The notes: a model not told the origin generated them from the sequence alone. Shown: positions 1-12,684, counted from the stretch's first letter. The stretch is 64,000 bases of DNA from Austropuccinia psidii (GCA_023105745.1 JALGQZ010000014.1:7621888-7685887); one strand, 5' to 3'. A program made the numbers and translations.

Positions 1-1690
1 TGGCTTCACACAGGGCAGAGCTTGGGGAAATCTTCCTGAAGATATGTCTCAGAGAGATATTTTTCAAAGATATAATGGTAATCACCAAAGGATGGAACAC
101 TAAAAAGTAGTATAAACTCTTGAAGAGAGGGAAGCAAAGATAAGGGAGAATCAAGCCACAATAAGGGATATAGAAGAGCAATAGAGCTAGAAAGAAAATA
201 TTATGAATCCTTTAGGCTCACAAGGAGTAGACCAACCCAACTCTCCAGTGGATTAACATCACTTAGAATCAAGCAAAGCAGTGGCCAAGAGTCACCATTC
301 TTCACAATTTCAGGAAGTTTCCAGGAGAATACAAGGACCAAAGGGCAATGAAAATACCACTTTGGAAAGAGGAAGAAAGTATCAGACATAATTATCCAGA
401 AGTTTTTTTATTTAGTGAAAGAAGTGCACAGAAATAACAGATAATTGTAAATACACCTGATAGATTCAGTAAACCTACAATTAGAAATAATATCCCCACT
501 CAGAATGAAAATAGTGTTTTTACCCCTGAGAGTAACATATAAAGTAAGGAAACTCTGGGTACAAATTTCCCAATTTGCAGAGAAAAATCAAAAAAGGTTT
601 GGAAAACTCCATTCAAACAATGTAAGGCTACAAGATGTGATAAACTTACAAAAAAATCATTCATACTCTTCAAGAAGGATTTTATAAACTAAGCAAGGCC
701 TGCGAAGAGACCAACAAAAGGCTAAACCAATTCTTAGAGGAGCAATAACACTGAAAGAGAGACAGGGGATACCTTTTTCAAGACATGAAATAATTTTTCA
801 ATGTATGCCAGAACATGAATGCACAAAGTCAAGGCTATGGTTTTGGCAATAGTCCACACCTCCAAGAAGACAATAAATCAGATGTCCCAATGTAGTGTGA
901 GAACAGATCCAAATAAAAATATCAGGATGGAGATATAATGACTTACTAAGAGAATGAAGCCTTGGAACAACTTCCAGAAGCCATAAGCTGGCCAAACCTC
1001 TCTCTGGTGTAGGAGAATATGATCATATGGAGTTCATTGAATATTTTTATGTAATCTTCATTGATGCTCCAAGTATACCTGACTACTGCATTACAGCTAT
1101 ACCAAACACAGAATCCAAAGGACATGCTAGTATTTGGTACACAGAGATGAAAGAAATCCATGGCAGAAAAAACTGGCTATGGTGGAAGAGCTAGAAAATA
1201 CAGAAGTAGAGTACTGGTACTTGGATATGGAAAAAGACCATTTCATTTGAAAATGACAAATACTCTGTGGATAAAGATACTTATTTGTGGTGTCTTAAAC
1301 AATATAAAAGACTTAAATCCATCAATCCCAATATGAACATTCAGATGAGGAATCATAAGCTCCTGACACAACTTCCAGGAGAACTAGAGCATGCAGTGAA
1401 ATTAAGGTGCAACCAAAGCTGAATGCTAGATGACATTTCCAACACTTTGAAAGATGTAAGGAAAAGAACAGATACAGGGAAATATTCCCCATATCAAGGC
1501 AGGAGTTTCAGAGATAAACAGCCTTTCACAGTTGGAAATACAGACAAACCCAGAGAAAAAGTGGCAGAAGTTACTAAGAAGAAAAACTCTTGTTACAATT
1601 GTGGGTCAACAGACCATTATTCTAGCAACTTTTCACAAGAAAAAAAGAAATTGCATGCCATTGAACAAGTCCCAGAGAATTTTTAATATG
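1..1690 (+). pseudogene. A0 gag remnant
   Basis: This is a structural nucleocapsid/capsid (Gag) relic recognised by alignment to A1 and A2. The segment around 1010-1420 matches the capsid region that ends in LLTQLPGELEHA. The open piece 1423-1686 carries the nucleic-acid-binding zinc knuckle CYNCGSTDHYSSNF. The last cysteine of the CX2CX4HX4C pattern is replaced by phenylalanine, so the knuckle should not bind zinc. The N-terminal part (1-900) is broken in every frame. It is non-functional. Confidence 0.8.
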
Positions 1691-1699
1691 ACTCAATGG

Positions 1700-3610
1700 G
1701 TGATGCCATAAGAGAAAACTCTGATGATGATCAAGACCCAATAGGGGAATTACTGGCAGAGTACCAAGAGGAAACCCAATTAGAAATTCAGGACATACAG
1801 TTGGAATCAGGATTACCACAAGACACTGAAAAAAAAACTTGTGAAAGCACACACAAGATGCACAGAAGTTCCTAGTTACACCAACTAAAGGAATGGACTA
1901 AATTAATGGGACAGGCACTAAGATGACTTTTTGTGTTTACAATGCTCAATGCCTGTTGATCATTGAAAGTGGAGTGCAATACTCAATAGTGGCCAGAGAT
2001 TATTTGGAAAAGCCCTTCCGAAATTGGGAAAGCCAACTCTTCCCAACTAAAGCAAAGAATTTCAATAGTGCATCAGGGAAGATTACATCCATTACAACTG
2101 TTATTACCAAGATAATAATAGCCCACAGGTAAACTAATATGAGACTAAAACTAGAGTTTTTAGTTGTTGAAGCTGCCCACATCCAAGGGCTCCTACTAGA
2201 GCATTTACAATAGTGCAAATAGGAATATTACCATAGGTACCCACAAGGAAGATAAAATTTCACTTGATATATGGAAGTAGTCTAACAAAGACCCCTTAGA
2301 AGAATTACTCAATGAATTCAAAGAGTAACAATTGAGTTCCAACCTCACTAGTAAACAAAAACCTATTTTACTAAAAACTTTGAGGAAGAACAGACCAGCT
2401 TTGGCCATAGGGAAAGAACCCTTAGGAAAAATTAGAGGCCATGATATAGAGCTATGTCTAAATGTGGAAAGAGCTTATCCACCTATTCTTAGAAGACCTT
2501 TATATCCAGAAATCTTGGCAACTAGGAAAGAAATTGAAAAAAATGTCAATGAACTCTTAGACATGAATGTCATCAGAAAGATGGGACATAATGAAATAGT
2601 GGAAGTAACCAAACCTGTCCTAATCACCTGGAATGATGGAAAATCTAGATTTCATGGAGACTTAAGAGCACTGAAAATCTTTGCAAATGCTGACAGGTAC
2701 CCTATACCAAGGATACCACATTACCTAGATAAACTGGCAAAATCCAAATACATTACCAAGATGGATTGTATGAAATGTTTTCACCAAAATTGAGTCAAAC
2801 CAAACTCCATCAAAATACTCAGAATCATATTCCACATGGGTATATATGAGTACACCAGGATGCCATTTGGCATCAAAAATGCACCAGTGCACTTCCAAAG
2901 GATGTTGGACAAAATATTTCAAGAAGAAATATTGGAAGGTTGGATGGTAGTATATATTGATGATATAATTATATAATCAGAAACATGGGAAGACCATGTG
3001 CAATAAGTAGACACAGTCTTGAGCAAATGCACACCCAAAAATTTGTAAATTTTACTTAAGAAGTGTAATTGTGGCTAACAGGAACTATTGGGACTGGGAT
3101 ATAAAGTCTCAGGACTTAGCCTGGCCATAGATTCAAATAAATTAGCATCAGTACTGCAAAAGCCAGTAACAAAGAAAATCAAAGAGATGCAATCTTTCCT
3201 TGAGTTTCCTGGCTACTACAGAAACCACATCAAAAGGCTTTCCCACATTACTAGTGGCTTGTACAAGTTATGTTCAAAAGATGTAGTTTTTTATATTACC
3301 AAGGAAAGAAGGGATGAATATGAGAGGATCAAGCATAAAATCACCAATGAACCTGTCCTCATGCTACCATAATTTGAACTAACATTAAAGTTGTACATAG
3401 ATGAATCTTTCAGTAAAGGTTTGGGAGAAGCTCTGTACCAAAAACAATTGTAGATAGTGAACCCAGTCAAGGAGTAATATATTATATCTCCAGGGAATAG
3501 AAAAATTTAGAAGCCAGATATGGAGAAACACAGACAGAATGTTCATTTCTGTTATGGGCCCTAGAGATACTCTATTACTATCTGGAGGGTCAGTATTTGA
3601 AGTATACACA
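1700..3610 (+). pseudogene. A0 protease, reverse transcriptase and RNase H remnant
   Basis: This is a pol relic colinear with A1 20450-22420. The aspartic protease active site reads IIESGVQYS where A1 and A2 have IIDSGAHCS, so the catalytic Asp has become Glu. The fingers and palm of reverse transcriptase are readable at 2332-2793. After one stop the palm continues to YIDDII at about 2956-2975, followed at once by a stop. The connection and RNase H parts are readable at 3088-3372 and then break up. The shifts and stops exclude a functional product. Confidence 0.8.
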
Positions 3611-3759
3611 TAGTGTATTGCACTCAGCTTCTTGTTTAAAATAAAGAAAACCAATAGGCACATGTTGAGGTGGCAAACAGCCATCCAAGACTATAGGGTC
3701 AACATGACAATCATATAGAAAGAAAGAAAGAGGCACACCAAAGCAAATGGCCACTAGAT

Positions 3760-4948
3760 AATATCCAGACAACCCAGATTGTGACCAAGAAGTAGCTGCT
3801 AATATCCCTATCCATTTCATGGAAACAGATAGGAAGAGAAACTGCAGATTCTCAGAGTGGGAAAGAGGAAGTGGTACCCCAGATACTGACTACATTGGAC
3901 TAGAAGAAACAGAAACACCCATTGTAGAGATAAGCTCTTCTGAAACCTGCAATGAATTTTTTGATTCAGTCAACAAGTCTTATCAAAAACACAAACAGTG
4001 TAGCATACTGATGTCACTCCTTCAACAAAAGTATAGGAGCCTAGAGATGGAATCCCAGCTAAAGTAAACTTGGTTGAGGGACTATAAGGATATCAAATTT
4101 GTCCTCACAGAAAGACTTCTCTATCACAGGGAGAAACACACTAGTGACCTCACAATAATAGACAGAGACCATGTCTCAATAATCCTTCAAGAATGCCATG
4201 AATGCCCCTACATGGGACCCATGAGTGAAGATAGGACAAAAGAGAGGGTAGCAAACACAGCTTAGTGGCCTCAGTGGAAACAAGATTTGAGTGAATACAT
4301 CAAAACTTGTGAGAGATTCCAGAAGGCAAATGGGAAACATGGGAATAAGTATGGACTACTCAAGCACATAGAGGAGAATGAACCCCCATGGGAAACCATT
4401 AGCATGTACTGGGTAATATGACTTGTCCCAGGAGGCAAAGAAAACTTCAATTCTTGTCTAGTCATAGTACAAAGATATAGCAAAAGTCTCAGATACCTAC
4501 TGTGTCACAAAGAGGATACAGAATTTTTATTCTGGAATAACATCATAACTACATTTGGAGTCTTTAAAGTCATAATTAGTGACAGGGACCCAAAGTTCAT
4601 GTCAGAGTTCTGGACTGACCTCTATGATATGCTTGGAATCAAGCTTGCATTTTCTACAGATTACCATCCAAAGACAGATAGCCTAGCTGAAAGGATGATT
4701 CAAACAATGGAGGACATCATCAGAAGATTCTGTGCTTATGGCATGAAATAAAAAGACCATTACTGTGTTACACTTCTACCAGAAATGCAACTGCCTTACA
4801 ACACCAGGCAGCACTCTACCACATGGAAATAACCGTCACTGGTGGAGAAATGGTGGAACCTCTTACTTCCTGTGGATAAATTGAAGAAAAAACTTCTGAA
4901 CGTCCCCCACACATCCAAAGACTTCCATGATATGTGGAAGAGATCATG
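3760..4948 (+). pseudogene. A0 integrase remnant, truncated by B1 insertion
   Basis: It is colinear with the A1 integrase from about 22610. The zinc-binding N-terminal part is readable across 3819-4265. The core, with the SDRDPKF motif around 4580 and a decayed version of the [12 protein letters not shown] motif around 4665-4695, is out of frame in places. The reading stops at 4948, at the FHDMW segment, where the B1 LTR begins. The C-terminal domain and chromodomain-like tail are absent. Confidence 0.8.
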
Positions 4949-6249
4949 TGTGGAAACCTTAGATATATTTCCATATACCCAATAGACCACAAATAATAAA
5001 TTAAAGTTACAATTAAAAATGATTTAAATTATAAAATATAAAAACAAAATTCAATTATAAATATAATCAATGAGTACCACAATGAAAACTATAATTAGAA
5101 TTCAACATTAAAATTTAAAATTTTGAAAATACATTTTTACTTGAAAAAATTAAACAAAACTAAATTTTGACCAAAAAATGAAAATTAAGAAAATGATTAT
5201 ACATTTCTTTCCAATAAATAAACTTATGAAAATTATTTCACCATTGGATTCCTCATAAAAAATAAGGTGGGGCCACCTTTGAGTGAAAATTTTGTAACTC
5301 AACTCTAAACAATCTTAAATTAGATTTTGAGTATTTTCTGTATGAAAATCTGAAAGTAATCAAAAATTTATTTTAATTCATTCCACATGTGTTTTTAACC
5401 ATCAATTTTTGTGTTAAAGTTGAGGTGTGGTGTGTAGTTTAGAATTTAGGAGTAATTGAAGTATTTTCAATTGAAATGTCAAATTGTGCACATGGATTAC
5501 ATAAGCAAACTTGTATTTTCATATGTGGAATCAATAATTACAGTTTTTTACTTCAATATTTCAATTTAATTACATATGTAAAATTTCCAGTATAATACAT
5601 GATGAAGAATTAAAGAAAAATAAATAGGAAAAATTAGCTTTTTTGGGGGGGAAAGGAATCTTGGCTCCAAGGGTGCCATTATCGCCCAAATTTCTTGCTG
5701 ACAGGTGCAAGATGTCAAAATATATGCAAAGTTTCATCACTTTTGGCATGGAATTGAGTCACAGACACTGTGACCCAATTGATGATGAAGTTTTGATACC
5801 AACAAGGGCAGTTTTCACCGTTTCCAAGAGGGTAAAACTACCCTTAAGTTGAAAAAACTATAGTAAGAACGGTTTTAACTGGATTTGACATCTCTTACAC
5901 ACATTCCAACAAGTTTTGAAGGCTTAAAACCAAGTATTACTGTAGCAATGACTGATTTAAGGGTCCAAAATGGCTAAAACAAGCCCTTTTTCGGTGTAAA
6001 CTAGGGTTCAACGATTCCATAATTGGCTTTTCTGTTATCAGTGTGTTTCTCACAAATTATTATAGTAAGATTTACTTTTGAAGTGAGAAAATTGGTGGCT
6101 ATAAAAGAATGTCTTCTTTTCCCCACTTTTCTCTTCATGTTAGAATTTTTTCCTTTTATAATTAGCTTGAACAATATCAAACAAAACAACAAAATATTCC
6201 AACCACTGCTTTTTGAATTTTTTTTAACCTTATAGCCAAGTGAAAAGCT
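4949..6249 (+). repeat. B1 5' LTR, left part (split by A1)
   Basis: The start TGTGG...CCTTAG and the following segment ending ACCACAAA match the start of the complete B LTR at 29816. The LTR runs to 6249, is interrupted by A1, and resumes at 25792. The last five bases, aaagc (6245-6249), are the target duplicated by A1. The LTR is very AT-rich. A G-run and a segment around 5640-5850 are shared with the other B LTRs. Short reading frames here have no coding support. Confidence 0.85.
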
Positions 6250-7670
6250 GTCAGCCTGTGACTCAAAACCAGAGCACAAGCATGACAGCCAAAATACCAT
6301 AAACCAATGGTATAGCCAAGATACCACCAAAACATGGAGCTGAGCCAAATAAGCTCAAAAGGTATCAAAAGAAAAAGGAAACTCACCTCTTTCTGAAAAT
6401 ATAAGCCCCATCACCATAGGACAAGAAATAACAAAGTTATTCCTGCTCAAAGTTATTGCTGAGCATAAACCTTAATTTTCACCTCTCATCTAAAATCTAG
6501 AAGGAGAGGCCTAACCCCATCGAATGGGTATTCGAAATGAAGCTCTGAGCCAGGGCTATCCAATGGTACCAGCCAAACTGAGCTAGCACCAATATTACTG
6601 GAGTTATAGTCAATTTCAGGCCAAATAAGGGTGAACAAAACATTCACCTCTCATCTAACTTCTACAGTTTTAGTGTGGGATACCTGAAGTGGGGTATTTT
6701 TGGAAAGCGCACAGTCAGGGCTATCTGATGGTGCCATCTATTTCCCTATAGCTAAACTATAACAAAAGTTATGGGCCAAACAAGCTCAATACAGCTTTTT
6801 GCCTAAAACATTCAAATGTACGAAATTCTTGTACATGGGATAACTTTGCCGTATCTAATTATACCCATATCAAATGAGGTACCATTGTGTATAGCACATT
6901 CAGGGCTACACACTGAACCAATTTTGAGGTTGATATCTCAATAATTGACATAGTTATGGCTGTTTTAAGGTCAAAATCCCACCTGCTGTCATATACAGCT
7001 TTACCCTGGGATAATATCCCATAACCATGAATATGAGGTGTCAAATAGACAAAGAAGCATGTTTTTACTTCAATACCTCATATGTCAGTCAATACTGGGG
7101 TCCCATACAGTTTCTGTACAGCATTCTACGCGTCATACACGTCAGGATCAGGCTGTGAGGTCCCCAGATGAAATTTTTCACCCTGTATTGGTGAAAACCA
7201 CCCAGGTGTGGTTTCAAAACCACATCTGAGCCCCATACAGGGCATACAGGCTGTTTGGAAACCACAAGCCTGTCCTTGAGAGTAAAAAATCTTCACTTCC
7301 TCTACGTGGAAAGGTCTAGCAGCCTTTCCACCCCAATTTAAGGATAAAAGGAGAGCTTTTCACAGCCAAAATCATCTCCTCATCCTGCTCTTGAATAACC
7401 TACGTAGTAAACTGTCAAAAACAGTTTTACTCTTGGTTAATAATCAGGTATAATTACAAGTTTAATTATTGTAACCCAACAGATAAAGCTGCACCCAGGG
7501 CTTTCAACAGCGCTCACCACCACTATATCCCTTATAGTAAAGCCCTTTTATTTTAAATTAAACCCATTTTAAACCTTATAAATCATCTTTAAACCATTTT
7601 TTACGTGTCACAGTCATAGGTTTAGTTGTAAATAGCTTTATTACCTCTTCAACATAGACTCAGCCTGACA
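6250..7670 (+). repeat. A1 5' LTR (1421 bp)
   Basis: It is a direct repeat of 24349-25786, with TG...CA ends and partly self-complementary termini (TGTCAGCCTG / CAGCCTGACA). A TATA-like GGATAAAAGG lies near 7341-7351 and could position transcription. The TSS is not known. It is 17 bp shorter than the 3' copy. Confidence 0.93.
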
Positions 7671-7690
7671 TTTTGGGGGCCTGGCCGTGT
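7671..7690 (+). other. A1 candidate primer-binding site
   Basis: The bases right after the 5' LTR read ttttgggggcctggcc. The TGGGGGC core fits the 3' end of a tRNA (CCA plus acceptor stem) and agrees for seven bases with the classic proline-tRNA site. Agreement beyond that is not evident, so the tRNA is unassigned. The same sequence occurs next to the A2 5' LTR. Confidence 0.5.
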
Positions 7691-7716
7691 TTTAAAACTT
7701 TTTTTGGACCTCATAA

Positions 7717-8250
7717 GTAAGTCTTTTCTCTTTTTATGACTTATTAACAAGTGTTTTATCCTTTTTTAGGTGTAATTTCTCTATTAAAATATATATTTTA
7801 TATATTTTTATCCTTTTTTTTATATATACTCAAATTGTAAGAGTATCATTCACGTGGTTTATACCCACTGAAAAAAACTATTTTTGGCAGTTTTGTATAT
7901 AAAAACACATAAGCCATCAATAATTCCTGTATTCTTGACTGAATAAGGACACCTCTGACTGAAAAACCATCAGTTAAGCCGTGGTTAAGTGTATTGTTAA
8001 CTCAATAACACTTATACAAAGCCACTTGAAAACCACAAGTGTCTCTGTGGGATACTGGCACACAAACAGTGTGACAGGGTACCAAAAAGCTGTAATTCCA
8101 ACGTGGAATTGTTGATTCAATTACACTGTCATTATACAGGGCACACTGTAGTAACATACAAGCCCAGAGGCCCATCTCAGACGTGCAAAACCAGCATTTT
8201 TTGAGAAGTCTTAACTGACACAAGCCCTCTTTTTCCTGCCTTTATTTCAG
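7717..8250 (+). other. A1 predicted leader intron
   Basis: A strong donor (ATAA|GTAAGT) lies 47 nt after the LTR. A pyrimidine-rich acceptor (TTTATTTCAG) sits exactly where the downstream accessory frame begins. That frame has no ATG upstream and hits a stop 46 nt before the acceptor, so it seems to need an upstream exon. A2 keeps both sites (49232-49775, 544 nt). This is inference from sequence; RNA evidence is needed. Confidence 0.55.
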
Positions 8251-9268
8251 TGGAAGAAAATTACATCCCACTTGAGACCCAGTCACAGGCCAACACACCA
8301 GTGACACCCTCAGAACCAGAGGGCAGCAAGAGCAAAGGAAAGAGGCACAGTGAAGGTCTCATCACAGCCAAGAAGTGGACTCCAATAGCCACTCAGAGAA
8401 GTAGAAAACCACGAAACTCTGCTTCAATACAAGGTAAACCAACCTTAACCACTTGTACAGGGAAGATTACAATTATGAACCCAGTTGTAACCTCCAAAGG
8501 CAAACTGCCCAAATCAGCAGATAACAAATTTGTACAAGGCACAGTCAAATGTAAATACCCTAAGAACATAAAGTTTTTGACTGCTTGCAAACACTGATAT
8601 GTCCCCTGTATACCTCAGAGACCTTGGCTTCCAAAGGAACCAGCCAGAGGACAGAGGAGGATTGTCCAGAACCAGAAGACCTGAAAGAGGACACCTTGGA
8701 CACAGTGGTGGATAGCAAAACAATGAGGGAGATAATATCAACCTTGCCATTCACACTCCAATTCAACAGAAACCTCAAACCAGAGGACTGGAAAGATATG
8801 GATCAAGTTCTTCAGATCCACCAACTCCTCAAAGATTTATTTCAATGGAGCATGGACAACAAGAGGTTCAACCTAGCAACTCACTGGGCAGAACTGGGAT
8901 CAAGTTTCCAGAAGATCTGTCTCAAAGAGATAGACTTCAAAGACCTTATGGTAATCACCAAGGGTTGGAATCCTACCAGGCAGCACAGACTCCTAGAGGC
9001 ATGGGCACAGAGGATAAGGGAGAATCAAGCCACTATCCTAGCTATAGAAGAACAGTTAACCCAGACAGGGCCTACTCAGATTCCTTCAGGTTCACAAGGA
9101 GCAGGCCAAATCAGCTCTCCAGTGGCTTCACACCATTCAGAAACCATCAGATCAGTGGCCAACAGTCACCATTCTTCACAATTCCAGGAAGTTCCAGGAG
9201 AAGACAGGGAAACAAGGGCAAGAACAAAGCCTCCTTCAACCAGAGGAGGAAAGAGTCAGACCCAATGA
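8251..9268 (+). pseudogene. A1 accessory frame overlapping gag (two exons)
   Basis: Exon 1 (8251-8550) encodes a polar segment beginning EENYIPLETQSQ. Exon 2 (8619-9268) starts in the codon before TLASKGTSQRTE and runs about 215 codons. A predicted 68-nt intron (8551-8618, GTAAAT...CCTCAG) separates them. In A2 the same junction forms GAG (Glu) and keeps the frame. Here a G-to-T change makes TAG, so this copy is broken. Exon 2 overlaps gag from 8845 in another frame. No known domain is recognised; the product would be hydrophilic and Gln/Glu/Lys-rich. A single-base deletion near 9190 relative to A2 swaps the two frames downstream. Confidence 0.5.
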
Positions 9269-10246
9269 TCCAGAAGCTGTTACATTTGGTAAAAGAAGTA
9301 CACAAGAACCAGAAGTAGTTGTAAACCACTCTAGAATCAGTAGTCCTAGTAATAGAAACATTACCCCCACTCAGACTGAAAATAACATTGTCACATCTGA
9401 GAGTAACATCAACAGTGATACACTGTGGTTACAAATGTCCCAATATGCTGAACAATCTGCAAAGCAGTTTGCAGAAATTAAAGCTAGCCAAGAGAGGATG
9501 AGACAAACTCAAGCCTCCTTGGAACAAATAATTAAGAATCTTCAAGAAGGATATGCTCAACTGAGCAAAGCCTCTGAAGAAACCAACAAAATACTGAATA
9601 TAGTCTTTGAAGAACAACACCACAGCCCAAGGGACAAGGAGTGTCTGGATCAAGACATTAACAAATTGTTTAATGCCTATCATAGCTTGAAGCCCCAACC
9701 ACAAGGCCAAGCTATGGAGAATCCATATCAACCAGTTGACATCAAACCAGATGCCATGTTGTTGAATAAGGCAAGATCTCCATCACAATACCAGGATGGA
9801 GATGGCATGTCTTATTCAGAGAAGGAAGCCTTGAAACAGCTTCCTGAGGCCTCAAACTGGCCCAAATTCTCTGGATCAGGAGAATATGATCATATGGAAC
9901 TCATAGATTATATTGATGGACTCTTCATTGATGTACCAAGAATACCAGACTACTGGATTACTGCTAGATTGAATACTGCATTTAAAGGTCATGCAAGTAT
10001 ATGGTACATAGAAATGAAGGAAATCCATGGCAGAAGAAACTGGCCATGGTGGAAGAGTCAAATCATCCAAAAGTACAGTAATGGAACTTGGATATGGCAA
10101 AAGACCATGTCATTTGAGAATGACAAATACTCTGTGGACAAAGATCCATATGAGTGGTGTCTTAGACAGTCTAAAAGACTTAAAGCCATTGATCCTCAGA
10201 TGAACATCCAAATGAGGAATCACAAACTTCTGACACAACTGCCAGG
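8845..10246 (+). pseudogene. A1 gag, N-terminal part (interrupted by C)
   Basis: The start ATG (MEHGQQEVQ) matches the A2 gag start. The protein forms the retrotransposon particle shell and packages RNA. The first stretch (8845 to about 9190) stays in the gag frame. A 1-nt deletion then shifts it, and the true gag frame resumes through 9435-10246. That part includes a predicted coiled coil (about 9435-9650, heptad-like Q/E/L/A residues) and the capsid region with SWPKFSG-type and IWYTEMKEI-type motifs. At 10246 the reading enters the LTR of element C. The zinc knuckle lies beyond C, at about 20330. Confidence 0.8.
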
Positions 10247-11883
10247 TGTCACAGGGGCTCTTATGGAAGCAAGAGGGCCTGGCACTCAGGAATCAAGAGC
10301 TCACTTGGAGGGCTCCAAAGATGGTAAGAAATATTACGGAATATATTTCTTAAGCAGAAAAAGAGAAAGGACAAATATGCCAAAGATAAAAAGAATAATA
10401 AGGATGAAGCCAGAGGCCAAAGATAAAAGGAAGCCAAAAGCCAAGAAGCCAACCAAGTGAATCCTCAATTCACTGTTTCAACCTGCCAGAAAGAAAAATG
10501 GAGTTAGTAAAGGATATGACCACCAATATCCACTGACAGGCGAAGAAAGAAAAGAGAAAAGGGTGCTAATGACTGACTTAAGATTATCAGTATTAACTTT
10601 AATAATGTAAAAGAAAATAAGGATAAAAATAAATCCAATATATTAATTAACTGGGGAAAAGGTCCCCAGGTGCTGAAAGGTGGCCAGTATATGTGAAAAA
10701 CTGAAAGATTGATCCTGAAGGTGGATCACCGGCTGTATTGTCCGAATCGGGCCAATACAGTTCTGGCCATCATGAAACTGAACTGTGTGATTGAATTCCC
10801 ACAGTGGAGTATGAATTGGCCCAATTGGGCCAAGTACATACAGGTTGATTGATTGCCGCCTGTATGAACCAATTGAGTTGTCCAAGGAGTATTGAAATAC
10901 TTGATGCCTTGACAACTGATTGAAATGATGGAATACCTCTTAGAATGAACCTTGGAGGAATCCTGAATGAGAGTACCAACCCAACTCCTGCATAGCCAGG
11001 CGGTTGGAGTCCTTGAATGGTCTTCTGCTTGCCGCCATGAATTACCCAACTGATGACTCCAAAAGTCCTCCTTCGAAATGGGCGTTGGATTTTGGTGTCT
11101 TGAGTTGAGAAGATGGAATTTAGTCCTGAAAACGTCACCATTGAATTGCTGAGCAAAAATGGTGCATAATCGTATATAACACCATATATGCACCACTCCT
11201 GCAACCTTGAGTACGGGGTGCATGGAGGTATGGAAGAATTTCCCTTAAGTTGAGGGACAAGCTTGATGAGCTGATTTGGTGGCCCCTGGTGGTTGCCAGA
11301 GGCCATGACGGAGATATTGATCCATAGTGGTTCATGGCCAAAAATGGGTCCTACGTGGTTTATGGCCAAAAAGGTGTCCAAGGCGTTTTTGGCCAATTTT
11401 GAGTCCAAGGGACATATGGCCAATTTTGGCTCAGGTGGGCCCAGATGTGGTTTGGGACCCACCTGGCCTTGGGGGCTAGGTGGTTGCCCCTTTTGGCCTC
11501 ATTGGATTAGGCCAAAAGGGGCCTAAAAGGCCTGCGGACCGCGGTACGTGGCCTGAGGACCGCGGCCCACAGACCGTATGGACCGTAGGGGGCCTAAATG
11601 GCCCAAGACCCCCTAATGAAAAGGGGGGGCCTGGATCCAGTGGTGATGGCTAGGGGGGCTGGAGACCCCTAGAAGACGAAAAGGACCCCCCAGGCCCAAA
11701 ATCAATGATGAAGGCCTGGGGGTTGGTGAGGTGTGAATTGGCCAAGAGGGCCAATGACGGCAGGATATGGCCTGAGGCCATAAAAGATGATGGAGGCCAT
11801 AAATGGCCATTGAAAAGGCCAATTGGCCCCAGGTTGGATTGCCGCAACCATCAAGGAGGAGGGTCAAACTTGTGGTTGTGACA
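10247..11883 (-). repeat. Element C 3' LTR (left copy, 1637 bp)
   Basis: It repeats 18457-20113. In the last 400 bp on the + strand it is GC-rich and full of GGCC and CCGCGG palindromes, unlike its surroundings. Relative to the right copy it has an extra block of about 45 bp near 11538-11580 (with CCGCGG twice). It also lacks about 75 bp found at about 19967-20040 of the right copy. Confidence 0.93.
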
Positions 11884-11898
11884 GTACCCCCCTACCTT
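11884..11898 (-). other. Element C polypurine tract
   Basis: The minus strand reads AAGGTAGGGGGGTAC directly before the 3' LTR. This is the expected site for plus-strand priming. Confidence 0.8.
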
Positions 11899-12684
11899 GA
11901 ATGGTGAGCTCCTGAGCACCAAGATAAGGTAGAAGCCTGTTGAGGCTATTGAGACGGATTTGATGTAGGGATTCCAGAGGCATTGAATCTTGAAAAGAAA
12001 AATTGAACTGATAAACTTGTTGGCATATGAATTGAGGTTGAGTTGGTCTTCTCTTGACATTTGGCTTTGACTATGTTGAAAACGTGATTTGACATGAAAA
12101 TTTGGCATTAAAGAGTTATAAGAAAAGAATTGCAAGAAAATATAATGAATAAAAGAGAAAAGAAACAGATATAAAGAAAGAAAAAAGAAAAATAAAAGAG
12201 AAAATGAATTTTGAGGAGGAATCCAATCTTCATCACGGATTACAACAGTTGATTTTTGAAAGTGGCCAAGGACCTGGATAAAAGAATTTGATGCCAGGTG
12301 CTCACAGAGTGGCCAAGGTGATGTTTTGACAGATTGTAGACCCCTCAGGGAAGTGCACACCAGGAGAGGAACTTACTTTTGGAAGTTACCAATCCCGCCA
12401 GTGCCATAAATAATGATTTCAATTTGATTAAGGAGTGTCTTGAATTGGAAAACTTGGAAAGAAAAATGAAAATGAATGGTCCATTTCCCCAAGTGAAAAA
12501 TGGCCATAATTTTGGACTTGATGTTGAAAGCCAGGCCAATGAATCTGTGTCCAAATTGCAAAGTGCTCACAGAGTGGCCAAGGTGATGCTTACAACAAAA
12601 GAGGAGTAGAATACCCCTAGGGGTGCATACCAGGAGTGGGACTTACTTTTGGTAATTCCTCTCCCCACCAAGCACTATAAGAGA
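11899..12684 (-). repeat. Element C 3' noncoding region with a direct duplication
   Basis: This is the gap between the pol stop and the polypurine tract. It contains a duplicated segment of about 95 bp (12298-12392 and 12563-12656, offset 265). Both copies start GTGCTCACAGAGTGGCCAAG and contain ACTTACTTTTGG. An A/G-rich stretch lies at 12120-12210. No protein is recognised. Similar spacers in chromoviruses can hold packaging or export signals, but nothing here shows that. Confidence 0.6.

Larger units (their letters stand above)
1..4948 (+). mobile_element. Family A Ty3/gypsy copy A0, decayed, no LTR in window
   Basis: The stretch is colinear with the inside of A1: its first bases match A1 from about 8875, and it ends inside integrase where A1 is at about 23770. 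Order is gag, protease, reverse transcriptase, RNase H, integrase, which is the Ty3/gypsy order. The 5' LTR and leader lie left of the window. At 4949 the sequence changes abruptly into a family B LTR, so B1 inserted here. The rest of integrase and the 3' LTR were not found anywhere in the window. It is far more diverged from A1 than A2 is, with many stops and indels, so it is the oldest family A layer. Confidence 0.85.

Noticed and set aside
6001..6348. 115-codon minus frame with membrane-like stretches
   Set aside because: It crosses the junction of the B1 LTR and the A1 LTR, so it cannot be an ancient gene.
11293..11526. 77-codon plus-strand frame inside the C LTR, repeated at 19503-19736
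   Set aside because: It lies antisense to the LTR frame and is repeated only because the LTR is. Trp/Gly/Pro-rich text comes from GGCC words. No support.
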